From Augochlora pura (taxonomy: Eukaryota > Arthropoda > Insecta > Hymenoptera > Halictidae), in NCBI RefSeq assembly GCF_028453695.1, contig NC_135777.1, forward strand, positions 13,381,714-13,445,713: DNA of 64,000 nucleotides, read 5' to 3'. The notes under the pieces were generated by a model. It had not been told where the DNA came from. It did no database searches and saw only the letters and a list, made by a program, of their open reading frames with translations. The position numbers and the translations under genes were made by a program. Below, in pieces: positions 27,208-39,580 of this stretch (the first letter of the stretch is position 1; every line of letters starts with the position of its first letter).

Positions 27208-27673
27208 TACAGCTTGGTCCACGCAACTTGTACAACCCCTATAAATTCTAAATACGCTGCATGGAAAAAGTAGCTATACAAAAGTTATATAATTTAAAGG
27301 GATATATTGTACAGTATATTTCTTTTTTATAGGTGAAGGCGATTCGTAGATTTAAAGGTTAATTATATATTTTTAAATAAAATATTACATTTTTAATATT
27401 AAAATATAGAGGTTAATATAACGCTAATAGAAATTAATACATACTTCTTTACAAGGACTTCGATATTCTTGTATGATTTGATATAAACAATCTATTAATC
27501 TATTTAAACAAAAATTAACCTTCAAATCTCCGAAAGCCTTCACCTATAAAAAAATATACACACTACATAATGTACCCCTTTAAAGCATGCAACTTTTGTA
27601 TACTAAATTTTGTTGTGCAACGCACATTGTGAAAGATAAAGGAATACGCAATTTACGTGAACCACTCTGTATA
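27208..27673. mobile_element. long-inverted-repeat element with (C)AG..TGGTyCACG ends
   Basis: The left arm (27208-27365) and the reverse complement of the right arm (about 27490-27673) share GTATACAAAAGTT/CTATACAAAAGTT, TTTAAAGGG, TTTTTTATAGGTGAAGGC and AAAGGTTAATT blocks. The ends read TACAGCTTGGTCCACG and CGTGAACCACTCTGTA. Arms have diverged noticeably. The short open frame at 27587-27790 starts within the right arm and is not a gene. Confidence 0.65.
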
Positions 27674-28750
27674 AACTTATTCTCTGAGAAAAACATTTTT
27701 AGAGATTTAAAAATAAAAGGTAGTCGAGTACTCGGCTATTTCACCAGATACCCAGGTAGCCGGGTAATTTTCGTTTACCAGAGATTCTGACGCGTAACCC
27801 GGATATCTCACAAGTCGCAGCTTTGCTTCGTCCAGCCTTTTCTGCTTCTCAACGATCCTCCACGCCGAATAAAAATACAACGTCGAAGACTTCAACGTTT
27901 CCCTGATCGCTCAATGTAATTAGCATTTTCTTTCCGTGCCGCGTATCCTCGTTCACCGGGGAGTTTCCCGCAGCTTTCAACTCCGACTATAAAATGTTGA
28001 ACTTAGAGGGTTGTTTCCGCCACACCTGCGATGGCCAATGGTTAGCGGAATATCATCGCGAAACTTCGACCAGATTGGTCGGACCGTTTCCTTTTTTTAT
28101 TTTTCCCTCGGCAGCGAGACCGGGTTATTCCACCAAAAACGCTTAAAGTTTTCAATACTGCATTTTGCGCACGCCCCCCCTCGAAAGGCCATAAAAGTCG
28201 AAATACTTCGAATTTCTCCGGTGAACTTTTGCATTACACATTCACGAGCACTTCCCGATGAATGCGGGAGGAATCGATTTTTTCCCTCTTTCGCACGTGA
28301 TCGATTTAACCTTCCAACTCTGCCGACTGGACCGTTCACTTTTTTATTTGCCGAGGGTACTTTGTAATCAATCTAGCGAATCCCATTCTCGCAGCTTTAT
28401 TCTGTAATGGCCGGAACGGAGCCGAAAATTCTCTTAGCTCCTGTACCATTTCTTCAGCTTACTTCTCGACACTTCGTTATTGAATATTTGACTAAACATT
28501 GATAGCTTGTTTACTATGTTATTTACCGCATTATACTATATATCGTATAGTTGTAATATCTCCTTTCTCTGGGAATATATGCATCAGTCTGTTATAAAAT
28601 ACATCTGTTCAAAACAGGTAAATGAATACGTAAGCGTGTTCCATAGGTGTCACACGGAACGTGTTAATTATTCGCATGTAAGGACTTTGTATTTCAAAAA
28701 ATGTGAAAAAATTAAAATAATATCAACAATTTCTGCAATGCGGAAATTAA

Positions 28751-28991
28751 ACCTTTGCACTCGAAGTCATCTTAACTGTAAATCTGAAATGAAATTTCTG
28801 GTTCATAGAATTTCCATTCTATGTAACAAAGTGCACTTTTGTGCATACGAAATTGATTCTTGTGTCTCATACCACTAGTTTCACTATTTAACAATTTTTT
28901 AAAATATAATCTTTGTTAGTATAAAAGTTATCTTAAGACGTGATAGAACAATTTTATTGGTGCCTCAGAATCACTACTCCAGAGCAAAGGT
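28751..28991 (+). mobile_element. TTAA-flanked MITE (piggyBac-like), family A copy 1
   Basis: 241-bp element between TTAA at 28747-28750 and 28992-28995. The left end ACCTTTGCACTCGAAGTCAT has the CATCTTAACTGTAAATCT block; the right end has GGTGCCTCAGAATCACTACT then CAAAGGT. Same orientation as copy 3. Confidence 0.85.
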
Positions 28992-29329
28992 TTAAAATTC
29001 TATTCTATCTGTATCTTGCAGTTGGATATGCAGTATCAAGTTAAGAAGAATTAAATTCGTAATAAAGTGATTAATTTCGTTATAACAATCTAGTGTTAAG
29101 TTAATAAGAATAAACATTAACAATTCAACCATTTAGCAAAAGATATTGGAGGTGTTTCAACGAATTAATGATTATTTCTCACGCTGAACGTATAAGTAAA
29201 CAATTGAACAACAGGTGAAAGAGAAAGCTATAAAATGGCGTATAGGACACAGCAGTTAACCAATTATTAAATAGAAAATTCAAATCGAAATTAATGCTGC
29301 GCGAACTAGTAATTCGATCCAATAATTAA

Positions 29330-29551
29330 ACCTTTGCACTCGAGTGGTGACTCTGAGGCACCAGTTCCAAAATAATTTGTACATTATGAAAAATTAAACT
29401 TCAAAGATTATTAAAAGTATAACTGATGTCGCACGAGTTACAAGATTCAATTTCGTATGCATAAAATACATTTTTTCATATAAAATGGAAATGCTATATG
29501 TCAGAAATGTTATTTTAGAATTACAGTTAAAATGGTTCCGAGTGCGAAGGG
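29330..29551 (-). mobile_element. TTAA-flanked MITE (piggyBac-like), family A copy 2
   Basis: 222-bp element between TTAA at 29326-29329 and 29552-29555, inverted relative to copy 1. The left end carries the GTGGTGACTCTGAGGCACCA block, and the right end carries the reverse complement of the CATTTTAACTGTAA block and GAGTGCGAAGGGT. Interior blocks such as GCATACGAAATTGAATCTTG (minus strand) match copy 1. It lies only 330 bp from copy 1. Confidence 0.85.
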
Positions 29552-29951
29552 TTAAAATAATCAAGGAATGTGACGACCTTGTGGACAAAATTCCTACGAA
29601 AACGGCAGCAGGCAGCGAAACAGCGGCGAAGAATCGAGCGAGAGGACGCCTAGCAGAAACAACTTATTTGTTCCAGGTCGATTGTAACTTCCCGCAGGAT
29701 CTCGGGACAGTTTCCAAGGTCTGGAGCTATTTGTCGGGGCGATATTGAGGCGGAGACGTATGTTGCCCGTTGGCTGGCAATCTTGATCGACGGGACGACT
29801 TCAGACTGGCGCGGGACCATGAAATAAAGATAACCGTGGCCGATAAGGGCGCCGCGGGATCTATCTCCCGTGGACGTATCTATTCGGCCAGAGGACCCGG
29901 GAGGGGACGAAATTTGTTTGAGCCGCGTTTATTAAGATACACACACCCGCT

Positions 29952-29978
29952 CCCCCCCCCCCCCCCCCCCCACCCCCC
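29952..29978 (+). repeat. poly-C tract
   Basis: Twenty C, one A and six more C. Homopolymer length is prone to sequencing error. Confidence 0.95.
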
Positions 29979-30239
29979 GGAACCGCCGGCTGAATCGCAG
30001 ACTTACAGAACAAGTTTTATCGCTAATAGTCCGCGGCGCGGTTAACTGAGTCCGCGATATCTCGGATGAAAATCTTGTTAGGAACTCGAACGGAGGAAGG
30101 CAGACGTCCGGAGGATATCCACAGGATAACGACTGGCGCGCACGTGTGGGTGGTACGTGAGCACGAGCGAAACAGCTCGAACGCCGGGTCGGAGCGGAGA
30201 GAGAGAAGCTGTTTGCCGCGGGAGAAACCGAGGGAGAGG

Positions 30240-30360
30240 AGAGCGCGAGAGCGAGAGAAAGAGAGCGAAATAGAGTAAGAGTAAGAGAGAAGAGAGAGAG
30301 AGTGAGGGAGGGAGGGAGGGAGGGAGGGAGGGAGAGGGAGGAAGGGAAAGAGAAAGGGAG
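30240..30360 (+). repeat. GA and GGGA tetranucleotide tract
   Basis: GA run followed by seven GGGA-type units, all purine on the plus strand. Confidence 0.85.
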
Positions 30361-31660
30361 AGAACGCCGAGGAGGAAGGGAGCGAGAGAAAGAGAGAGTG
30401 GGCGGCTACATAAAGACAGGAGCTGGCGCGTGCCAGGTGCTTCGTTGCACACAATGCATCTCTGTTAGGCACCGGGGGACTCCGGCCAGCCGGAAGTCGA
30501 AATACAAGCGTGTACACAGGCGGCTCTTATTAAAGAGGAAGAAAGGAGCGCGTCTGCAGAATGCGAGATCTCGGCCGTGGCCAACTGGAAAATGCTCGTG
30601 CACGTTAATGCGATCTAACGCACCGATGCTCGTACGTGACCGTTCGAACGGCCCGCGCACGTTGCCCGAATATTAATTCAACTATTCTCCTACCACTCCT
30701 CCCTTCACTTCCCTCGTTTTTCTTCCGCAGCCCGCGATCCCCGTCGCTGCTTAGTCGGTAATTATGGCGATTTTTTAGGCGGCCGCGACAACGCGGACAA
30801 GCGACCCGTCGCCGTCACCTTTGTCGGAGGGATGATGATGATGAAACCGGCGGCGTGCGAAATGAAACCGGTGACGGGCGAGAAACATATTGCGGAACGG
30901 CCGGAACTCGCGCGGACTCGCGAAAGAACACATTCGCGGGCGCCGTTGAGCAACGTTATTAGATTCGCGGGATATTACGTTTTCGGCGAGACCCGTCCTT
31001 TCCGTGCGAGCCGACCGTATCGCGATACCCTCGAGTACCGGGGCTCCCTGTCTCCCTTTATCCCGCTCTTCAACGGCTCTGGGGGGAACAATAATCGCCC
31101 GGGCAAATTGAAAGGAGGATCGATGCAAATTGGCAAATAGCGGACCATTTAAATACGATCGCGGAACCATCGAACCACGGACCGGGAACGATACGGGCTT
31201 CGTATCACGGAAGCGAGCGCGCTGTGTAGTCGGATGCTACAAACAGTACGCCGACATTTTCTTCCTGAAATATGTATTTGAAACGTAGTTCGGCATTGTT
31301 TGAATTGTTTCGATTAAATATTGTTCTAAGATAATTATTCGGGCGAATTCTTTTCACACGAGTGCCTTATTCGGACAACAATTACTCATCCGTAACAAAT
31401 TGTTATATTTATTCAAGCAATTCTTCGTTTTTTATTCGAATAAATCGTTCGAAGAGAGATCGTAAAATTATTCGTCCTTTTATGTAATTTTTTAAACATA
31501 CATGTGCATACATATATCCTGAAATGTGCGATTATCTCATTTGCATAGGAAGACAAGTTATTTGGTTGTGTATTAACAATCACTCAAAGTTTTTCGCAAT
31601 CATATTTCCACATGTGATCTAGCAACTTATTTAGAACAGTATTTGCAACTATGGCATTAA

Positions 31661-31903
31661 CCCCTTGCCGTATTTTGACGAGTCAGACTCGCGATAATGA
31701 TTTCTAACAATAACCTGTTATGTAACGATGTTATTTCGTCTTTTTAAGTCGAAATAAAATTCTGTCTTTTTGCCACTAATATTTAAGCGCTGAAGTAATT
31801 GTAAGCACATTATAAATATTAATTTTATTTCTCCTCCAAGAAATTATTCCAATCGAAAATTATTGAATCATTGTAACTGCGATGATAAAAATACTGCAAG
31901 GGG
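31661..31903 (+). mobile_element. TTAA-flanked MITE, family B
   Basis: 243-bp element between TTAA at 31657-31660 and 31904-31907. Ends are CCCCTTGCCGTATTTTGACG and its approximate inverse ATAAAAATACTGCAAGGGG. It contains an internal GACGAGTCAGACTCG partial palindrome and no coding capacity. Confidence 0.8.
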
Positions 31904-32445
31904 TTAATGATGAATACAATGTAAATCAGGAAAAACAGATAACTATTAATGCAGAATTTAATGAAAGGAAATAATGGATGAAATAGAATTAACAGCTCAT
32001 TTAATGGGGTATTCTACCAGTCGATATTACTTTCCGTTATTAATACCACGCAACAAACCTACAATATCCTGGATTGATCTTTAAACTCCCATTAGTATTA
32101 CCTGCATATCGTCGAATGCATAGGTTGCAGCTTTGGATGCCAGTGCATAGTATATTATGGCGTAACGTAGAATTAAAAGCGGCAAAAAGGTGAATTTCAT
32201 TTAACCGGTATCGACGGCCAAATTAGCGGGAACGACACAGGGTTAAAATATCTGTCACACGTGGTCGAACACCCTGAATACACCATGACAGCGTAATCCG
32301 ATAGGGGGAGCGGATTAACCGGAGCAATTGAGACGTTTCGACGACCCTTGTTGCAGAGATTCGTCCAGCATCGTCTCATAAATCACCGTGTCTCGTTTTT
32401 TGGTGCTCGGATCGCGTGCAGAGGAAAAGAGAAAGAGCGAGGAAT

Positions 32446-32450
<5 letters not shown>

Positions 32451-32497
<47 letters not shown>

Positions 32498-32499
32498 GG
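32451..32499 (+). repeat. GA microsatellite
   Basis: About 24 GA units, close to the assembly gap. Confidence 0.9.
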
Positions 32500-32679
32500 G
32501 TAAAGAGAGAGAAGTGACACACCCACCTCGGAAAGGTGTTCGCGTCGACGTCAGTTGCCGAAAGCAAAAGGAATCGTTGTGAGAGAGTCGCGTGCCGTCA
32601 GACCTTTGAATAGCTTCTAACCCCTCGTGCATGCTGCCCCTTCCCCCTCGCCACGCCGCACCGCACCGCGCCGCGCCGC

Positions 32680-32779
32680 NNNNNNNNNNNNNNNNNNNNN
32701 NNNNNNNNNNNNNNNNNNNNNNNNNNNNNNNNNNNNNNNNNNNNNNNNNNNNNNNNNNNNNNNNNNNNNNNNNNNNNNN
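32680..32779. other. assembly gap of 100 N
   Basis: Exactly 100 N, the usual placeholder for a gap of unknown size. It is preceded by a GC-rich CCGCGCCG stretch and followed by 28 C (32780-32807). Sequence on either side may be misjoined or collapsed, and open frames across it are meaningless. Confidence 0.98.
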
Positions 32780-35392
32780 CCCCCCCCCCCCCCCCCCCCC
32801 CCCCCCCGTCCCTGTCCCCATAGCTCCATCGCCAGCCGACCTCCTGCCCTTTCGGCAAATTTCCTGCGGCCCGAAAACGACGTGAAAAACCGTATTTACG
32901 GGGGCTTTCAGGCTCTCCGCGCACCTTGAAATCGCGCTCCATTCATCCGGCATTTTCGGTAGGAGCCGGAAAACGAGAGATCACGTTCCGCAAACTCTTC
33001 TCGGAATAATGGGGAGCCCGCGCGGCTGAAACGGTGGCTACGTGTTTAATGACTAAGCCCCGGCCCACGGAACCGCTCCGCCACCGATCTCCTTCGGATA
33101 GCGACGCCTACGACCTCTCGGCGCGCTCCTAAACGGAAAACGAAACGTCTCCTCGACGCCCATCGACACCCCGCCGCGAATTATTAACCCCGTGACAGCT
33201 ACGGGGGTTGCGCGTCGCCTCTGCACTTTTTTCAATTGCAGCCCTTTTTACCGACTGCCTGCGACCCCGAGATTTCGGGATGTTTTATGTCAGGATTTAA
33301 ACAAACGTTACTGCCGCACCAAACGCGGAGAGAGGTACGCGTTCGTCTAATTCTGGATTTTATGTTGTATTTCATTGTTAACTGTTGAAATGAAATGATA
33401 AAAATGTGGTACATCGAACTTTCAAAAGTAAAAATACAGATGAAATAAAAAAGTGTTTTTCATTACAATATTACATTCTTTTACGTAATTTTATTTTTAA
33501 CAAGGACGCGGCAAAAATATTCTGCTCTGTTGGCTCTTCTTCGCATTGTTATATTCAGCTTTTATTTCACGGGACGGAGTAATTTCAATTTTAGCTTAAA
33601 TTGTGAGCTCGCTCTTCAAGTATGTCTACAGGTTTATATTTGCTAATTACCTCTCCACTTAATACGAATTTTATATTAAATACATGAACAACTATAGGTG
33701 TTTGTAGTCCGTTTAATAATGTACTATTATGGTTATTACGAGTTATACAAATTTGTTTCCACTCGTGTAAAAAGTTTCACATTAAAAAATTCAAATTACG
33801 ACATATTTAATTTTGCATCGTCTTTTTTTGTCATGCGAAATTATCGAAAGTCAAATTGATACGTTTAAGAGCGACTAAATGTCGCACAAGGGTGGCCGAA
33901 AGAAAATCGCACGAGGATTAAAACAAAGTCCTCTCACCGTGAAATCAGTACTAAAGAGAAGTGTGTGGGATGGACACGCATTCGCAAGTGCGAAGTTAAG
34001 GTGGCCGGCTGCAAGGTTAACAAGGACGGTTTACCTGGGACAAGCGTGCCCAGTGCTCCCGTGTCTCGTCACCTAATATCCATAGCCAGGAAATTCCTTC
34101 GCCGTATTTTCTAGCCGTCTCGCCGGCTGCGATACTCTCCGGAGGAACTTGCAGCAGCACGTAACAGGAGAGGCAACTAGGTCGGCCGAGTCCCGGTGTC
34201 TCGTTCCAGGACATTTTTTCCGGAGTTTCCCCAGAAGAGAGCCGCCACCCTTCCCATTGTTCCGCGCGTGGCTCATTTACAAAGTTACATTTATGCAGCG
34301 TAACTTTATCCGGCGTGCTGGGGCGCCAGGGCGAATCGACTGAGAGCTCGTTGAGTCTCCTCGAAAAAAGAAAGGAGACCGGAAGATAACAAACGTAAGA
34401 AGCGCCGGGGGATTGTCCGTTGGAAATTGTTGTCGCGCGCTCCCCCCCGCCTGCCGCGGCGGCCATTCAATTAGCCCGGTTAATTTCTATGCCGGATTAA
34501 AAGTTTCCGGCCGTCGCGGCGCGCGGTTCGCTCGAGCGTTACCGTTCGTTTCTGGCACGAAAAATCGCGTCCAAGAATCGTTTCGCTCGGTTAAAATCCA
34601 TGGAGGCTTCCGTCGCGTCCAAAAGCGAGAGGGTGCACCGAGCCGGGAGTAATTTAACGTGGCCCGACGAATGGCCATTGATTTACGAAGCATCAAACTT
34701 CGTCGAAAGTTAGCCCCGCGTATCGAGACCTCGGCATCCCTGCCCGACCGCCGGCCCCGCACCCTTCCGGTTTGTTCTTAGGCTGCAGTTAGCGGATTCG
34801 ATTTAACTTCTCCTTGCGGGTGAACGACATGGCGCTCGACTGGCAGCGTGCTCGCTAGACCAACCTACCAATCCAGAGTTTAGGAGGGACGAGTGGAGGA
34901 GAGAGACCGAGCGAACCGGCAGAGAAAGATGCAGCGGCAATAGATGCCCACCAAGAGCAATTGGCCAATATCGAAAGTGTTTGCCGATAATCTGCTGCGG
35001 GGCTGTTCTTGTTAGTTACCGCGAACTTGGATCCTCCGTCACTTTTTCCTACCCCTTCTATACCCGACCGTTCCACCGGCAAGAAACGCGACGAAAATCA
35101 AATTTTCCTTTCCGGGTGCAAGTTTTCGAGAGTTTGCGGACAAACAATTGTTCTCGAGAGGTTCGAGAGCAAGGAAGTCCAGCGGAATGGTCACGTTTGC
35201 TGTCGAAATTGCTGCACTTTCCTTCGACTCAATCATTAGTTCACTCATTTACGGCAAAAGAAACCCGTTTGTTAAAATCTGCTTATTACGGGTTAAGACT
35301 ACATTGGTCAGTGTAGTCGTCGCAACACAAAATGTTACCATTTCTTCGTGACAAGCATTCGTGACAGAGTGTACTTTGATACTCTTTATTAA

Positions 35393-35577
35393 CCCTTTGC
35401 ACTCGATACCATTTTAACTTTAAATCTAGTAGTGACCTATAATATATCTTTTTCGTACAACTTATTACATTGCGTTGCAGTTATTTAAATATGAGCGAAT
35501 TTAGTGGTGCAAAAATTGTTGCAAAATGTGATGTAAGAATTCTAGTGGCGCCTCAGGCATTACTCGAGTGCAGAGGG
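35393..35577 (+). mobile_element. TTAA-flanked MITE (piggyBac-like), family A copy 3
   Basis: 185-bp element between two TTAA target duplications (35389-35392 and 35578-35581). Ends read CCCTTTGCACTCGA and TCGAGTGCAGAGGG. The subterminal CATTTTAACTTTAAATCT and GGCGCCTCAGGCA blocks are shared with the copies at 28.75 and 29.33 kb. No coding capacity. TTAA targeting and CCY-starting ends are typical of piggyBac-type elements. Confidence 0.85.
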
Positions 35578-35581
35578 TTAA

Positions 35582-38500
35582 ATCCTCTATTTTATAAATT
35601 ATTGTATTTAAACAAAATACGAAGAAAATTAGTCGGTATAATTGCAATGACTTGCAAACTGTTCAAAGGGATTGCAACAACTCTACTGGCTAAATAGAAA
35701 TATTACTTAGTAAAGGTTTGTATACGCGAGACTAATTATGGAAAAGATTGTCATTTATATTAATATTGCGGCAAGCATAAAGGCACGGTTGTAAACAAGC
35801 TGGTCGCAATTAGTTTTAGTTAATCATATCAGAATTAAACAGTGGTATTTATTCTGTAAATATATAAAAAGTGAGTACGATTATTGCATTCTTACCCTTT
35901 TTTAGAAATACTTCTTTTCGAATCCCCTTCTGCCCTTTTGTTATCGAACCAGTTCGACCTGCAACGGAATTTCCATCGAAATTAGAGGAAATATTATAGA
36001 AATCCTGTATAAATCGATAAAACCGACTCGGCGAACATAGCTTGCATTCGCAAGTGTCAAGATAAAAGCAATACTTTCAGTTTAATTGCGTTTCTATGGA
36101 TCCGAGCGGTAGTAGACATTACAAGTGCCTCCACTTTGTGTTACATATTCGCGCATAATTGCGGCCTCATCGGCGAGCAATCTGCATAACGAGAGTAATA
36201 AAGGCACCGGCCGAGGATCCCGGTTGATTTCGAAGACGCGCGCGAGGCCCAGAGTATCGCAATTAGCACTATACGCGCGCACGAATCGACGGGCCCCGCG
36301 ATCATTAACGTCGTATTACGCCGCGCGCGCGGATCGAACATTTTGTCGGACGGCGCGATGCAGATCGGTATCGGTTTTCGGTGTGTATAATGTCGGTTGT
36401 TTCGCCGTTCGCGAGGATTACGTCGTTTTCCCAGGCCCTTATCGGTGCGGCGCGGCGGCGTGAATGGTTCCAGGACGGTTATTTGTCGAGGGCCGAAGCC
36501 AGTTTGTCGAACGGGCCGCGCGCGCGCGCGCGCGCGCCGCATTCTCGATCGCCGGGACCCGCCGCAGGATCAAGAGTTCACGATCTTGATTTCTCACGGT
36601 GACCAATTGATTCTCGCTCGACGCGAGGGTTTATCGCGCGCGTCGAATCTGGCCCCGCTCCCCTGCTGGAACCGGTTGTGGTTTACATTCAGCGAAATTG
36701 TTGCGATATTTAGAAGGGGACCGCCGGGCGAAGCGACACTGTTTACTTTCGCCTCCATTTCGAGCAAGAATTTATCGCCCGGCTCGGGGGTATATGTTTT
36801 TAAACGTCCCGTATATTTCCCCATTATTATTATTAAGCCGGATCGACCTTTACGATCCAGATACTAGCACCGTCTCCACCTCTGCGCCTCGAACAAGAGT
36901 ATTACACGCCCGACCCTTAATTTACGCGAATTTCCGTTCCACGTGGATTTGTTTTGTAGCAATAAAAATCGCGCAGTGTCTGTAAATACGAAAGGGGAAT
37001 AATATCGGAAATGTGAAAGCTGCTATGCGTTTCGGAAATACCTATTTATTCCACTGTCATTTAGTACATTTAATGCTTTTCTTTTTAATTGTCAGAATCT
37101 TACCACCTTCGTTCCTTGAAATATTTAAAGTTCCTTTCTGTTATCATTGTTAAGAACGATCTTATTCAATTTTTTCCTTTATTCTTCTTCTTTCTCATTT
37201 TGCAAATATTCGCTGCAAGTTATGTCGAAATTGGATACTGCGTAAATGGTGTTATAATTTATAAAAAAAAGAGACTCGCGATCAAAAATATCGCGTAAAT
37301 TGAGAGACCGGCATACACGTACACCGTGCGCCCGAGAATCGTTTTCATCCTGTCACAACTGCGTTCGAATAGGATCAACCGGGACTTTGTTTGCTCGGCG
37401 ATCGAGTCAAGTTTTTAAATATTCGTCAAACGACTGTGCAAGGAACCGTCGAACCGTTAACACGGAACGTGAATAGAACATTGAAACGGAACGGCACGGA
37501 TCCCCGTGTTCGTTCGACGATTTTTTTAAGTTCCCGCCCCCATCTTTATTGGCTGTTTGCTGTCGGGAAATAAAATTGGCCGGGAACGTTTCTCGTGCAT
37601 CCGCCGCGCGCGATGCCGGATGCCTTTTTTGTGTTCTTTGTAGCGAACCCCCGGCAAAAGAGCGCCGGCAAATATAAAATGTATTTCAATTACATTATGC
37701 TGAATGCGTAAAAAATGCTGCGCAGCTTCGACCAGGAATTTCCACGCCGGCGGGGAGGCGCGTGGAGCATCGAAAAGGAAAGGAGAAAGTAATGAACGTT
37801 TCATGAAACGCTTCCAGATTTAAATTACTTCTGGTACGTTTCGGTGCATCGCGCGGCCTTTTCGAACCATCAATCACAAAAATTGGAGAACTAGCCGGTG
37901 TGATCGCACCCGGCACCGTGTTCGTCAAGAAACGTAAGCTCATTACGCGGAAACCTGCTCCGTTGAATTTTTAATTTTCCATTAACACCACGATTTTTCC
38001 TGCGCGGCGGGAACAGGGCAGCGCCGCTTTTATGCAAAGATAATAACACCGTATGCAAATTTTCCATGTTTGCCGGATCCTTTGAAAAATAGCAGGCCCT
38101 CAAATTTCCCGGTAACGTGGCGAACGCGTTACTTTCTTTGCCAAACAAATATAAACGAAACAGTGGATTAAATGCTGTGGAAAGCTAGATTATGGACGAG
38201 CGCTCTACCGTGGCTGATCAATTATTTGTGTACAAGTTATCCATAACATTATTTCCTCTCCCGATATTCCGCATCTCCCACGCTTTTACACACCTGCTGG
38301 GCGTTCTAGCAACCATGTTCTTTCCCTCCCTGAATTCCAGTTACATTCTCTGCGAACGTTTCAGTTACTACAATCGCGTAATTATAGAATGTAACCTTCC
38401 TCGCAACAAACTAGACTTCTCCAACAGTTTCTTGTCATCTGGTTTTAAGCCTCTATTATCATAACATTCAAACAATGTTAGCCTTTAGTAGACTAAGGGG

Positions 38501-39314
38501 GCGTAGTCTACTAAAGACTAATGAAGTCTGCTTTCGTAATTCCAATTCTTCGTCTCATATGACAACCAGTTTTCCGGTTGAAATCATCATATAAAATAAA
38601 ATAGAATAAAAATAAACATCACGCAGAATAGTGTTCATGGATGGTGATACAATGCTCGGCCCGAAGTGGAGGAAGCGGTGTCAGGATCGAGCAGAGAGTA
38701 AGATATCGAGGAGCAAGGGGGCGAACAGATTGAAGATCTGTAAGTTTCAGTAAGAAATCTCGAAGAGTTTCCACGTCCCGGGGCACGTCCCGGTATCTCG
38801 AACGCCGCGTTTCCTCTAAAACGTTGAAACCGTCTATTCGTTCGGTAATAACCCCGTATTTACCCGACCGTAGGTTGGTTGCGTCTCGTCATTCCATCGC
38901 GATAAAGATATTACGAATGCATGCGCGACACCGTGTTATTTTCGTTTCCACTATGAATAGAAGGCCGCGTAGACACACCGAGCTTGTTCGTGTTGCCCCG
39001 TTGAACAAAACCGTGCGGGCTGTGTTGCATCGCGTGCGTCGGCCGTCGCACACCCTCGAACGCGTGCATGCACCTACAGAGGAACACAGCCGGGCGTACA
39101 CAGGGCCGGTACTTTTCGAGCAAGTCACCGGAGGAACGTGCGCCTACTCCTCCCTCGTTCTCGCTTTTCACAGAACATTTTCAAGGTACGTCGATTCCCT
39201 CTATCGGCTCGCCGATCGAGCCCCACCCCCGCGTCAGCACGGGGCGCGCGACGTGTCTGTGAAATCCGCTCGCCCCCGGCATCCACCGATACACAAACAT
39301 ATTTAAAGCGCATA
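35582..39314. other. non-coding DNA, no supported gene
   Basis: AT-rich with a GC-rich block at 36.1-36.9 kb that includes a (CG) run near 36516-36537. Only the 38.48-kb hairpin stands out. Confidence 0.5.
38483..38516. repeat. perfect 13-bp-arm hairpin
   Basis: CTTTAGTAGACTA and its exact inverse TAGTCTACTAAAG around an 8-base AGGGGGCG loop. The role is unknown; TATAGTC motifs with related sequence recur at about 63666-63705. Confidence 0.85.
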
Positions 39315-39462
39315 GCCGATTAAGATGGGCAAAACTGCTCTTAGAGGTTTTTCAATTAGTCATACACCGTTCGATAGCTAACCAATAAAAACTCATCTGT
39401 GCAAAATTTTAACCCTGTAACTTGTCCGTGACGGTAGTTACAGGGCAAATTAGATTTCGCGG
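39315..39462 (+). repeat. left terminal inverted repeat of the 1.46-kb element
   Basis: Starts GCCGATTAAGATGGGC beside TA and runs through TTAGAGGTTTTTCAATTAG and GAGATTTT-type sequence to the minisatellite edge. It pairs with the right terminal repeat over almost its whole length. Confidence 0.8.
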
Positions 39463-39471
39463 GTTTCCGGT

Positions 39472-39580
39472 GTGGAATGTAGAATGTGGAATGTAGGAAT
39501 GTGGATTGTGGGAATGTGGGAATAGGAATATGGAATGTGTGAATGTAGGAATGTAGGAATGTAGGAATGTGGAATGTATT
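39472..39580 (+). repeat. GGAATGT(A/G) minisatellite
   Basis: Irregular tandem copies of a 7-11 base unit such as GGAATGTA, GGAATGTGG and GGAATGTGTG, directly inside the left terminal repeat of the 1.46-kb element. Confidence 0.85.

Larger units (their letters stand above)
24412..28746. other. non-coding DNA apart from listed repeats
   Basis: GC-rich to about 26.1 kb, then AT-rich with the 26.3-kb and 27.2-kb repeat elements. No exon recognised. Confidence 0.5.
29556..35388. other. non-coding DNA apart from listed repeats and gap
   Basis: GC-rich at 29.6-31.2 kb, AT-rich at 31.2-32.3 kb, GA repeat and assembly gap near 32.5-32.8 kb, then mixed. No exon recognised, but the gap limits what can be said around 32.7 kb. 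Confidence 0.45.

Noticed and set aside
32315..32953. 212-codon open frame across the N gap
   Set aside because: It includes 34 undefined residues and simple repeats; it exists only because N carries no stops.
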